Below are positions 19,190-30,880 of a stretch of 33,952 nucleotides of DNA, piece after piece. The position numbers and the translations under genes were made by a program. The DNA is from Balamuthia mandrillaris. Its lineage: Eukaryota > Discosea > Longamoebia > Balamuthiidae. Under the pieces are notes generated by a model, which saw only the letters and a program-made list of their open reading frames with translations, was not told the DNA's origin and did no database searches. How positions within the stretch are numbered: position 1 is the first letter of the stretch; every line of letters begins with the position of its first letter. The stretch is from the NCBI GenBank assembly GCA_031835245.1, contig JAVKOQ010000479.1:1-33952 (forward strand), written 5' to 3'.

Positions 19190-21705
19190 ACCTACTCCCT
19201 TGGTTTCATCTCTTTGCTGAAGCGTCAGCAGCAAGCTTTTATGACCAAGAAAGCAAGTCTGCACAGCCTACTCCTTTGGTTTCGCCTTCTTTGTCAAGAA
19301 GCACCGTGCAGCATGTTCTTCCATCCAATAGCAAGTCCGCGACAGTTGTTGTGTAGCGATATGCAGGCCTACTTCCCTTGGTTTCATCTCTTAAGAATGA
19401 AGATCAGCAGCAAAAAGCTTTTCTGCTCAAGTGAAGCAAGTCCGGCACAGTTGCTGTGTCATGCACGCAGACCTCACTTGGTTTCATCTTCGTCAGTTAG
19501 GCATCATAGCGTAGCTTTTTCCATCCAAGTGAAGCGCAAGTCCACACAGCTGTTGCATAGTGTACGCAGGCCTACCTTTGGTTTCATCTCTTATTAATAC
19601 ATCATCAGTGCGAGCTTTTCTGCCCAAGGAAGCAAGTCCGCACAGCTGTTGCATCATGCACGCAGACCTACTCCCTGGGTTTCATCTCTTTGCTGAAGCG
19701 TCAGCAGCGAGCTTTTCCATCCAAGGAAGCAAGTCCACACAGCTGTTGCGTAACGCACGAGACCTACTCCCTTTGGTTTCATCTCTTTGCTGAAGTGTCA
19801 GCATTGAGCTTTTCTGCCCAAGGAAGCAAGTCCGCACAGCTGTTGCATTACGCACGCAGACCTACTCCCTTGGGTTTCATCTCTTTGCTGAAGCATCAGC
19901 AGTGAGCTTTTCTGCCCAAGGAAGCAAGTCCGCACAGCTGTTGTGTCACGCATGCAGACCTACTCCCTGGGTTTCATCTCTTTGCTGAAGCATCAGCATC
20001 GAGCTTTTCTGCCCAAGGAAGCAAGTCCGCACAGCTGTTGCGTAGCGATTAGCTCACTCCCTTGGTTTCATCTTCGCTGAATTTAAGCATCAAGCAAAGA
20101 GTTTGTGCTTTTCCATCCAAGGAAAGAAGTTCGGGCACGCCTGTCGCGATAGCTGACACAGGCCTACTCTTTGGTTTCATCTCTCTTTGGCCGAATGGGG
20201 CATCATCAGCAGCGAGCTTTTCGTTCCAAGGAAGCAAGTCCATACCGTTGTCATGCACGCAGACCTACTCCCTTGGTTTCATCTCTTTGCTGAAGAAGTA
20301 TCAGCAGCGAGCTTTTCCATCCAAGGAAGCAAGTCCGCACAGCTGTTGTGTAGCGTACGCAGACCTACTCCCTTGGTTTCATCTCTTTGCTGAATGAAGC
20401 ATCAGCAGCAGCGAGCTTTTCAGCCCAAGGAAGCAAGTCCGCACAGCTGTTGTGTCATGCACGCAGACCTACTCCCTTGGTTTCATCTCTTTGCTGAAGA
20501 AGTATCAGCAGCGAGCTTTTCCATCCAAGGAAGCAAGTCCACACAGCTGTTGCATGTTTACGCAGGCTCACTCCCTGGTTTCATCTCTCTTTGCCGACGA
20601 AGCATCATCAGCAAATGAAGTTTTTCTGTCTAAGCAGCAAGTCCACATTAGCCAAGCGCGTAGCTGATGAGACCTTACTTCCCTCCTTGGCTCTACTTCT
20701 TCTTTCGCTTCTCGAATGGCGCATCAGCAGTGAAGCCCATCTAAGGAAGCAAGTCCACACAGTTACACAGCGCATTTATACTCTACTTCCCTTGGTTTCA
20801 TCTCTTTGCTGAAGAAGTATCAGCAGCGAGCTTTTCCATCCAAGGAAGCAAGTCCACACAGCTGTTGCATAGTGCATGCAGGCCTACTCCCTTGGTTTCA
20901 TCTCTTTGCTGAATGAAGCATCAGCAGCAGCGAGCTTTTCAGCCCAAGGAAGCAAGTCCGCACAGCTGTTGTGTTACGACGCAGACCTACTCCTTGGTTT
21001 CCCATCTCGCTGGAATAAGTATCAAGAGCGAAGCTTTTCCATCCAAGGAAGCAAGTCCACACAGCCGTTGTGACAAATCGCATTTAGGCCTACTCCCTTG
21101 GTTTCAGACCTACTCCCTTGGTTTCATCTCTTTGCTGAATGAAGCATCAGCAGTGAGCTTTTCCATCCAAGGAAGCAAGTCCACACAGCTGTTGCATAGT
21201 GCATGCAGGCCTACTCCCTTGGTTTCATCTCTTTGCTGAATGAAGCATCAGCAGCAAGCTTTTCTGCCCAAGGAAGCAAGTCCGCACAGTTGTTGCGTAG
21301 CGCACGCAGACCTACTCCTTTGGTTTCATCTCTTTGCTGAATGAAGCATCAGCAGCAGCGAGCTTTTCAGCCCAAGGAAGCAAGTCCGCACAGCTGTTGT
21401 GTCATGCACGCAGACCTACTCCCTTGGTTTCATCTCTTTGCTGAAGAAGTATCAGCAGCGAGCTTTTCCATCCAAGGAAGCAAGTCCACACAGCTGTTGC
21501 ATAGTGCATGCAGGCCTACTCCCTTGGTTTCATCTCTTTGCTGAATGAAGCATCAGCAGCAGCGAGCTTTTCAGCCCAAGGAAGCAAGTCCGCACAGCTG
21601 TTGTGTCATGCACGCAGACCTACTCCCTTGGTTTCATCTCTTTGCTGAAGAAGTATCAGCAGCGAGCTTTTCCATCCAAGGAAGCAAGTCCACATAGCTG
21701 TTGCA
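19190..21705. repeat. subtelomeric tandem array, about 25 copies of a roughly 100-bp unit
   Basis: The unit contains AGGAAGCAAGTCCRCACAG, then CTGTTGYRTAGYGCACGCAG, CCTACTCCCTTGGTTTCATC, TCTTTGCTGAAGCATCAGCA and GCGAGCTTTTCCATCC. I count about 25 occurrences of the GCAAGTCC core at spacings of 95-115 bp. Left copies are more diverged. From about 20280 rightward, two subtypes (GAAGAAGTATCAG...CCATCC and GAATGAAGCATCAGCAG...CAGCCC) tend to alternate, giving a higher-order dimer of about 205 bp. Open frames in the array (for example HADLLPWFHLFAE) come from the repeat, not a gene. It ends abruptly at about 21705. Confidence 0.95.
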
Positions 21706-22083
21706 AGCCAAGAAGCAAGCAAACAAGTTCGTTCTCACTACTTTTGTTTGCCTTTGCTGTGCTGTGTTGTTCTTACTATTGCAGCGAACAGCAAAACTGT
21801 TTTTTTTTGTCGTACGTACGTAGCTCAAAAAAAACTACAACAAAACGGAAACAAAGACCAAAAAACAACCATCACCAAAAGCCATCCAATGAGAAGATAG
21901 ATTTAATAGAAATAATTAATGAAAAAAAAAACATTGGTGAAAATAGAAGAAAATTGATGGGTGAAGAGAAGAGCGAACAGGTGACGAAGATGGGATGGAA
22001 GACACAAAAAAGAAAGAAAAGAAAGAAAAGAAAGCAAGCCTGCAAGTGAGTAAGTGCAAGGGCAAGTAAAGAAGCGAGCAGAA

Positions 22084-25000
22084 ATGGAAAAAGAAGAAGA
22101 ACAGTTCTACAGGGATCATAACAGCAACAACAACAACAACAACAACAATGGAAAGTGTTGCTGTGTGATGGACAAAGAGCAAACAGTTGTTCGTTGTTGT
22201 CGTTATCACAACCGACTTCAGAGAAGAAAGGCAAGAAGACTACGTCGTAAGCAACGAAAACAACAACGAACTCAAACAACGACAACTACAAGCCCTGCAG
22301 TTGGTGAAAATGAGGTGAAAATGGCCTTTGAGGACAACTCACAGGTAAGCACAAGAACTTTGATTGCGAGTAGCCTACCTTGCCTTTCTTTCTCTTCCCT
22401 TACTCACTCACTCACTCCCTCCATCCATCCATTCATCCATATCCATCCATCCATCCATCCATATCCATCCATCCATCCATCCATCAAAACACTCTGTATA
22501 AGTGCTGCTTTTATTGTTCATACTAACATACAATAACCCAAACAACTACAACAGGTGCAGCTCCAACGACAACAACAACAACATCCCTTTTCCTCATACG
22601 CATCATCTTCAATGCACCAGTTCCTTGGCGACTACTTGGAACCTTCTTTCTCTTCAACAACAACAACAACACAAACAGTAACTCCCTTGACTGTGGCCTC
22701 AAGTGGTGCGGTTGATCCATCGATAATGTCGATGGAGACCATGGAAACATTCACTGCATCACCATTATCATCCTTCCTCTTTTCTTCTTTTCCCTCCTCT
22801 TCTTTTCTCTCAGCAACAGCAGCAGAACAAGCAACAGCAGCAGTAAACCATGATGAGGTGACGGACATTCTTGAAGAAGAGGAGGATGATCTATTCTTGT
22901 TGAAGTCTTCGAATGCTTCTTCAGAAATTGAGGATGATGCCAGAAAGAATGCTCGCGCTGCTGAGAACAACATGTGGAAGTGCAGCAGCAGCAGCAGCAG
23001 CAAGGAATTGGAAGTAAGAAAACGGAAAGATGAAGAAAACGATGAAGCAACAACAGAAGCAGAAGAAGTAGATGAAAAAGCACAAAACAAAGAAGACGTA
23101 CATAAAGAAGCAACAGAAGAAGAAGAAGAAACAGAAGAAGAAGAAGAAGAAGAAGAAGAAGAAGAAGAAGAAGAAGAAGAAGAAGAAGAAGAAGAAGAAG
23201 CAGAAGAAGCAGAACAACAACAACAACAACAAGAAATTCAAGATGATGATAGTACAAAACTCTCTACCATCTACACTAGTAAAAAGAAGGAACAGCTACT
23301 TATGGCTTTGATAGAAAAAGGAACAGACCGCAACAACCGTTTCTTGGTAAGGCCTATTTTGTTTTCCATCGCCTCTTTGTTCACCATTTCTTGGTTGGTT
23401 GGTTGGTTGGTTGGTTGGTTGGTTGGTTGGTTGGTTGGTTGGTTACTCTCAGCTAACTGTGATTGATTGTTGTTATTGTTGTTGTTCTTCTCACAAAGGG
23501 ACTGAATTTCAATAAGGAAGTGGCTCCATTTGTTCCATATCTAGCATGCTACGTGAAGCAAGAAGCGGCTCTGAAAAAGAACCGTGTGGATACAGAAACC
23601 CGAAGGATCCTTCAAACACAAAGCCAAGAAAAAAGAAAAAGTGTTACTTTTGGCAGTTGCGACCAAACAGCTAGCGATATCAAAAGCGTATTGGCCCAGT
23701 TTTATCGTTTGATTTATGAATGCGAAGTAACTTATGGCTGCAGTGGCAAACAAAGGTAAGTGCCTTGGAGGACCAACCAACTCTTGCATCATTAGCGTTA
23801 TTCATTTGTTCGTTACCTCACCAATGAACTAACCAATCAACTCTACATCTCAATACAACCAACCAACCAACCAACCAACCAACCAACCAACCAACCAACC
23901 AACCAACCAACCAACCAACCAACCAACCAACCAACCAACCAACCAAAAATGGAACAACGGTGGTGGCAGCAGCGGTGGCGAATGGAAACCACATATTAGC
24001 ATGTTGTATGATTGTGTGCGAGTTCGTATCTGGGTTAAGTTTGCAAACTGCTGTTGGGGACAGGCAAAGACGCGACGAAACAAAGCGGCTATATTGGCAC
24101 GAGTGCTGTGGTGGATGTCATTCCAACCTGAATTTCGTGGTTATGTTCGGCAAATCGTATTTTGTCGTCTCGTATGTAGCTATTTCCTTTTGGTCTCTTT
24201 CTTTCTCTCTTGTCATTTCTTTCTAGTCGTTTCTTTCTTTCTTTCTTTGTAGTTGTTTCTTTCTTGTCATTTCTTGTTGTTGTTTCTTTCTTCTTTCTTT
24301 CTTTCTTTCTTTCTTGTCGTTTCTTTCTATAACTGATGTAAGGTTGGTGGTTAGTTAATTCGAGAAGTAGCAAATCAAGCTATGCACGAAAACCACAGCT
24401 ATCAAAGTGAAATTTTCCATGAAAAGGATATGATCAACAACGGCAAGTTTATCACTGCGGAAGAAAGGGCTGTGTTTGCCATCTGGATGTTGAACAAGAT
24501 GCATGCTCTAACCTGCAAGGCTATTAAAAGAAAGGTTGGTAATCTGGCTGGCTGGCTGGCTGGCTGGTTAGAATGAACAGATGGATAGATTCCATTTTTA
24601 TTGTTTTATCTGTTTGTCCGTCTTATTAGGGTGAGGAAACATTGCTTAGGGAGGGCAATAATTTGTTTGTTTGTTTCGTTTGTTTGTTTTTGTGGTGAGT
24701 GAGTCCTACTTTTCTTACTTTTCTTACTTTGCTTTTTCTTCATGGTGGCTCTGTTAATTATAACAGCGACAGCAACGTCGTCGAAAGAAACGACAACGGC
24801 TACAAACCAAAAAACTACTGTTTCAACGACAGGAAGCAAGGCTTTTTCAACGTTGTTTGATGACATTGCTTATGAATTTTTGCGGTGGTTTGAGACGACA
24901 AGTAGTGGCTGGTTTACGACTCGATCGTTTAAAAGTGGGTTCGCCTTCAACATCGTCATCATCATCATCATCATCTTCGGCTTCTTCTTCTTGTTCTTCT

Positions 25001-26963
25001 TCTTCTTCTTCTTCTTCTTCTTCTTCTTCTTCTTCTTCTTCTGCATCCTCTTCCCTATCTACTGAAGCTGAGGCTAGTGCTGCTTCATCACACAAGCGCC
25101 ACGAAGAGGTGATACTTTACATCATCTCCACTCGAGAGAAAAAAACTCGAACCAAAACAAATAAGATTCCTTTGCCATCCTGCTTTATACCTTTGTTGGA
25201 TTACTTTTTGAGTACGGTTCGTCCTTCGTTACTCGATAGCAGCCACTTGCATTCTCCTCATCATCACCGTCCCTTAACAACAACTGTCAACGGCAATACT
25301 GATGTCGAAGATAACGGCAATAACTACAACAAACACAACGACGACACTCATGACAACAATGATGATGATGATGAAGATAAAGAGAATACCATGTCGGATG
25401 AGGACCACTGCCTAGAAGATTGTGAAAGAGGAGGAGGAGGAGGAGGAGGAGGAGGAGGAGGACAGCAACCATGCTGAGGGTGACACGACGATGCTACGCA
25501 ACCTGACCCATGGCAACCGCCGCAACAACCACAACAACAGCAACAACCATTGCTGCGCCACCTCCGGACAACAAAGTCGCAAGGAACATCCATTCAATCC
25601 TTGGGCTTTGTGGATCAACAGGAAGGGCCAAGCGATGGAGTACAAGCAGTTCAGCCAAGAGGTTCGTCAGATGGGCCAAGACTTCAATCCTTATGTGGCT
25701 GGACTCACGCCAATTCAATACCGAAGGATGACCTTGACCGATGTTTTCCGCAAGAAAGGTAGCCTGGACACCGAGGAATTCTCCAAATGGTTGAGTGCCC
25801 TGGCCGATTTGTTGAACGTGCAAGAGATGGTTATGCGCGAAAACTACAATCGCTACAGTACGTTTGAGGAAACATGGAGAACCCAACAGCAGCTGGTGGA
25901 TGAGCTTTTGCAACAAGGAGTGAGGTCCGTTTTAGACCAAACAAATGCTTGGTTTATCCGTTGTTGTGGTAGTGGTGGTGGTGGCGACGGTGGTGGTGGC
26001 GGTGGGAGTGGCGGTGGCGGTTCCTCAGCAGCCTTCAGCAGTCCTGAGGAGGACAGCAGCAGCAGCGACAGCAACGAAGGCGATGACGACGATGAAGAAG
26101 TGTCTCGTTCCACGAAGGCCTCCATGGGGATGACAAAAGGGGATTACCCAGGACTTCAAAGGGACCTCGAGATTTCGGGCTATGCTCGCCCTCTCAGGAC
26201 CACTGTTGATGATGTGGAATGGGAGCAGGTGCAGTTACCAAAGGAGCTCGCTCGCCTCGGCCAACACTCGATGCCCAACTCCCACAACAAGCGGCGTGCT
26301 ACTCGCCATCATCGTCACCTTCTTACCCACGACACCAACGACCATGAGAGCAACAACGAAGAGGCACAAGAGGAGGATCCTTATCATCATCACCACTACA
26401 ACAATGACAACAACAACAACAACAACAACAACAACTGCAACAATTGCCAGGACCTACACAATCTGCTGATGATGGAACCGAAACAACGTCTTCGCGGTCC
26501 TTGCATCGGCATTCTAGATTTCAGCCAAGAGGGTAACGACCAGATCGACACTGGTTTTCGCAAAGCAAAACGAAGAAAGACTGGGGCTGCGGCTGTTACT
26601 TCTTCAACCTGTGGTGAGGATGGTGGCGGAGGAAGTGCTGTGGTTGCTGTCACGAGGGTGGGAAACGAGGAAAAGGATGGCCTACAACAATCAACCACCA
26701 CCACCAGACAAACTAACGACCAAAGCAGGACCACAACCCTAAAATCGAGAAGAAGGAGGAATAAACACTCATCATCACAACAACGACGACGACGACTTCG
26801 ACAAGGACAACAGAGCAAAAGAGCAGCTGTTCAAAGAAAGACCACACAGAAGGAGTGTGCTGTTGTTGAAGAGGAAGATGAAGATGAAGATTCTAATGAT
26901 GATGTTGTTATTATTTCAAGGACAGCTGAAGATGACTTTGTGGATCCTTTATTAGTGTTGTAA
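22084..26963 (+). CDS. large acidic, low-complexity protein of unknown function, probably nuclear
   Basis: Exons 22084-22344, 22555-23346, 23499-23755, 24000-24171, 24355-24534 and 24767 onward join in phase. The frame then shifts by one near a GGA repeat (25431-25461) and continues to the TAA at 26961-26963. Between low-complexity runs (poly-Asn, poly-Glu at 23116-23200, poly-Ser, poly-Gly) lie blocks with real coding character. These include [97 protein letters not shown] and [20 protein letters not shown]. The C-terminus has basic clusters ([15 protein letters not shown]) and an acidic [11 protein letters not shown] tail resembling a SUMO-interaction motif. I do not recognise the family. 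The frame change may be a microsatellite indel. It could also be an intron 25109-25412 (donor GAG/GTGATA, acceptor CTGCCTAG), which would restore phase, or two adjacent genes (second ATG at 25491). Confidence 0.6.
22385..22485 (+). repeat. ATCC/CTCA microsatellite in first intron of the acidic-protein gene
   Basis: CTCA and ATCC units in the intron 22345-22554. Confidence 0.85.
23393..23446 (+). repeat. (TTGG)n array in second intron of the acidic-protein gene
   Basis: About 13 TTGG units inside the intron 23347-23498. Confidence 0.9.
23857..23946 (+). repeat. (CCAA)n array in third intron of the acidic-protein gene
   Basis: About 22 CCAA units inside the intron 23756-23999. This is the reverse complement of the TTGG array in the previous intron of the same gene, so a transcript carrying both introns could fold the two together. 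Confidence 0.9.
24195..24330 (+). repeat. TTTC-rich tract in fourth intron of the acidic-protein gene
   Basis: Imperfect TTTC units fill the intron 24172-24354, pyrimidine-rich on the sense strand. Confidence 0.85.
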
Positions 26964-26968
26964 ATATC

Positions 26969-27291
<323 letters not shown>

Positions 27292-27321
27292 CAATTGTTC
27301 TAATCTGCTTGCTGCTGACTG

Positions 27322-27987
27322 TTATTTTGTCGTTGTAGTCGTTCGTGGGGCACTAAAGTACGAGGCCATTTCAAACAAGGATCGTGTTAAGTCTTGCAAT
27401 AGTGGTGGTGGCAGTAGTGGTGATGAGAGTTGTTGTTGTTGGGGTTGTTTTTGTTGTTGCTGTTGTGGTTGTGGTTGTGGTTGTAGTTGTGATGGAGGTA
27501 GTTGTTGTTGTTGCTGGCTGTCATCATTGCTCTTTTTCTTGTGCATTGCACTCAAAAATCGTTTGTTCAAGGCGGAGATTGAGCCATAAACTGAACATGT
27601 GCAATGCGGAGCTCTTTGAAAGATCGAACCATGCCACACTTCAGCCGAATTGAAGATAATAGTTGCCAGGTCATGCAGGCGCACTGCACGATAGAATTGA
27701 GGGAAAAAAAAGGCCCATACCTCTCCTGCTGCACGATGCTTTCCATCATCACTGCCGTAGGGGCAGCGGTTGCTTTGGTCCCAACCGCGCCACCAAACCA
27801 CAATGGCCAATCCCTTAGCATCATCTTGCGGATCCACATGTGGCGCTGAACTAAAATTCCAACTAAAAATAAGGTTTGTGGCAAAGCCTTGGCCTAGAAG
27901 AGTACCTCTGTGGGCCATCCTGATGGCCACGGCCTCTAGGTAGCGTTTCCACTTTATTGATGTCTTTATCCCTTCCTTCAGTGCTGC

Positions 27988-28041
<54 letters not shown>

Positions 28042-29457
28042 CGAGGATGATGACAACGAAGAGGAAGAGGAGGGGAAGAAGGAAAAGGAAGAGAATGATA
28101 ATGGAGATGAAGATGACATTGATGCTCCTACAGTTGTTGAAAAAAGCCTCTTCAGGGTTTTCTTTCGATACTTTGAAGCCCTTTGGCAGTGCTGTTGCAT
28201 TATTGCGGCCAAAATGCAAGCCAACGACTCGAAAGAAGCGTAGAGATCTGGGCGGAGAGTTTCCAAGTTCCTTAGTTCCTTGTAGGGAAAATCCTTGTGG
28301 TGATAGTGAGGTCTAGTGCTTCTTTTCTTTTCTTTTTGTTTTTCTTCTGACTCTTCCTCTTCCTTTTCCTTTTCCTCTTCCTTATCCTCTTCCTCTTCCT
28401 CTTCTTCTTCCTTGTTCTCTTCCTTTTCCTCTTCCTCGTCCTCGTCCTCGTCCTCGTCCGCTTCCTCTTCCTCCTCCTCTTTCTCTTCCATGGTCTTCTT
28501 TGTTGTTATCATTTTTGTGGTTGCACTTTCCTTTTCCTTTTTCTCCATTTCTTCTTGTTCCTCTCTTCTAGTTCTCAACTGCAAGGGTTGCTGCGTCCAC
28601 CATTTTGAAAGCCATTCCTGAAAAATTGGACCACGTGGAGCAAGGGTATATGACAGCCCAAAGTATCCTTTGTCCGTGCCTGGTCGCTTTCCCACGCCAG
28701 CTGCCTTCCCTGCACTGGCAATGTTGTTTCTTTTGCCCAAGTTCCCACCGCTAGAGGTCATAATCAAGTGAAGGTCTTGGTTGGAGAGACAATGCCTTTC
28801 TTTCCATTCTTTAAGTTGCTTATCCACTGGAACATAAATATAAGCTAACCTGTTTATCAAAAACGTGAGCGAGCGAGTGAGCGAGCGAGCAAGAGAGCAA
28901 GCAAAGTAAAAAAAAAAAAAAGAAAAAGAAAAAGAAAAAGAAAAAGAAGAGATAGAAAGAAAGAAAAAAAACAATGAACAAACCAGGAGAACGGAAAAAA
29001 AGAAAACACATTGAGTAGAACAAACATAAAGAAGAAGAAAGAGAAATTACTTGTAAGCTGCCTTTGAGTTCATCTTGTTTTTGTCGCCGCCGCTGCTGCC
29101 ACCGCTGCTGCTGCAGGGAAAAAGTCGTTTTAAGCTGTGGGTACTAGCTTCGGCCTCAAACTGGAAAGAGTCCAGCAGGTCTTTTGCGGACAGCAAGCGA
29201 TAAGAAGAAAAGGGGCCAGATTGTTGGCTTTCTTCCAAAGTCAGAGGTGCTGACCACAGGACTTGTAACTTTTCCTCGCTACTAAGTAATGGTAGCTTTA
29301 TCTTTGGTAATGGAGGTGAGAGGTGAATCCCTGCTCGTCTACGTTTGCAATTCAACAGTCGGTCAAGTTGCATAGAACAATGCCACCAATATGAACAAAG
29401 GAGGAGCAAAAAGCGGAAAGCAAACCTAAAGTTAACCAAACAACCTATGGTAACCAA

Positions 29458-29488
<31 letters not shown>

Positions 29489-29804
29489 AAGAAGAAGAAG
29501 AAGAAGAAGAAGAAGAAGAAGAAGAAGAAGAAGAAGAAGAAGAAGAACAAGAACAAGAACAAGAACAAGAACAAGAAGAACAAGAAGAAGAAGAACAACA
29601 ACAACAACAACAACATAACAACAATAATACTGTTAAAAAGACGTGCCTGCGTTTCATTTTCGCTTGTCGAAGCCGTACGCGCTTCAGTCGCTTGTTTTCT
29701 GCCTTCTCTTGTTGCTGCTGTTGCTGCTGCTGCTGTTGCTGGCATCGTAGCTGTCGCTCTAGCGTTTGGTAGTGTTCCTTCAGTTCCCCTCTGTTACGTT
29801 TCAT
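27322..29804 (-). CDS. 2-oxoglutarate/Fe(II) dioxygenase-like protein, possibly TET/JBP-like
   Basis: Read right to left from the ATG at 29804. Exon 1 is about 29804-29641 (MKRNRGELKEHYQTLERQL, then poly-Gln and basic residues). Exon 2 is about 29424-29051. Exon 3 is 28849-27322, whose acceptor AAACAG joins in phase (SKAAY to KLAYIYVPVDK). The donor of exon 1 and acceptor of exon 2 are uncertain because a long TTC (sense) array fills the intron. Exon 3 carries poly-Glu, poly-Ser (TCA repeat, 27984-28040) and C-terminal Gln/Pro-rich tracts. Between them is SWNFSSAPHVDPQDDAKGLA (His-x-Asp metal motif), then GEVWAFFFPQFYRAVRLHDL and ATIIFNSAEVWHGSIFQR (distal His, and Arg as a candidate 2-oxoglutarate contact). 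This order fits the double-stranded beta-helix dioxygenases, and the FNS...WHG block resembles TET/JBP-type DNA-base oxygenases. Another DSBH subfamily is possible. Confidence 0.6.
29457..29605 (-). repeat. GAA/AAC array in first intron of the dioxygenase-like gene
   Basis: About 30 AAG units followed by AAGAAC and AAC units on the plus strand, so TTC/GTT on the sense (minus) strand. It lies between exons 1 and 2. Confidence 0.9.
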
Positions 29805-29837
29805 TTTCTTTTTTCTCCGGGTCCGTTTTCGACCGGG

Positions 29838-29838
29838 C

Positions 29839-29881
<43 letters not shown>

Positions 29882-29990
29882 AAGGGGGAAGGGGGAAGGG
29901 GGGTAACAGGGAAGGGAAAACAAATTAATCAGCAGGCCGAAAAAAAAAAAAGAAAGATAAAAGTGGCACGGATCGCACGAGGACTCACCC
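29838..29990. repeat. poly-A run and G/A-rich stretch upstream of the dioxygenase-like gene
   Basis: About 39 A residues, then GGGAAG-type units to about 29912, then a second A run near 29940. On the minus strand this is a C/T-rich region directly upstream of the start codon. No gene seen. Confidence 0.85.
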
Positions 29991-30142
29991 TTCACGGCCT
30001 TCCTCCCTCTTCATGACCCACACGTCACACCTTTCTTCCTCTTTGTAGCCACACTGTTCTTCATGGCCTTTCTTCTCTGTTGTGGTCAAACTGCTCTCTG
30101 TGGCTTTTCGGCCCCGCCGTCACGGCCTTTCTTTTTCTTGGC

Positions 30143-30195
30143 GACCGACCAACCGACCGACCGACCGACCAACCGACCGACTAACCGACCAACCA
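30143..30195. repeat. (GACC)n with AACC variants, short array
   Basis: Tetranucleotide repeat embedded in the pyrimidine-rich minisatellite. Confidence 0.85.
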
Positions 30196-30739
30196 CTCTG
30201 CCCTTCATGGCCTTTCTTCTTCTTTGTGGTTGCACTGTTCTTAATGGCTTTTCTTTTTCTTCATGACCTTCTCCATCCCGCACAGCCCTTCACAGCCTTT
30301 CTTCATCTTTTTGGAAGCTGCGCTGCTCTTCACGGCCTTTTTCCTCTTCATCACCTTTCTTCTCCTTTAGGACTGCACTGTTCTTCACAGCCTTTCTTTC
30401 CCTTCATGACTTTTCCCCTCCTTTGAGGCCCCCGCACTGCTCTTCTCTTCTTCTTCGCAGCCAGCCACACTGCTCTTCGCGGCCTTTTTCTCCCTTTGTG
30501 GCTGTACTGCTCGTCACAGCCTTTCTTCTCCTCGGAGGCTGCACTGCTGCTCTTCACAACCTTTCTTCCCCTTTGTAATGACACTGTTCTTCATGGCCAT
30601 GGCCTTTCTTCTTTTTCACAGCCTTTCTTCTCCTTTGCATGCAATTGCACTGCTCTCCGTGGCTTTTCTTCTCCATCACGGCCTTTCTTCTTCTTTGCAT
30701 GCAATTGCTCTGCCCTTCACGGCCTTTCTTCTTCTTTGC

Positions 30740-30880
30740 GACCGACCGACCGACCGACCGACCGACCGACCGACCGACCGACCGACCGACCGACCGACCG
30801 ACTGGCCGACCGAACGACCGACCGACCGACCGACCGACTGACTGACCGACCGACCGACTGACTGACCGACCGACTGACCG
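30740..30880. repeat. (GACC)n array, long copy
   Basis: About 35 tetranucleotide units with GACT variants, again embedded in the minisatellite and following the same TTCTTCTTTGC context as the shorter copy at 30143. Confidence 0.9.

Noticed and set aside
19020-21544. Series of open frames reading HSCC...LLPWFHLFAE and similar
   Set aside because: The peptide repeats only because the 100-bp DNA unit repeats. Frames change between units and many units contain stops, so this is a satellite rather than a repeat protein.
19190-21705. CRISPR array
   Set aside because: Regular spacing near 100 bp looked suggestive, but the whole unit is repeated with no unique spacers, and the genome is eukaryotic.
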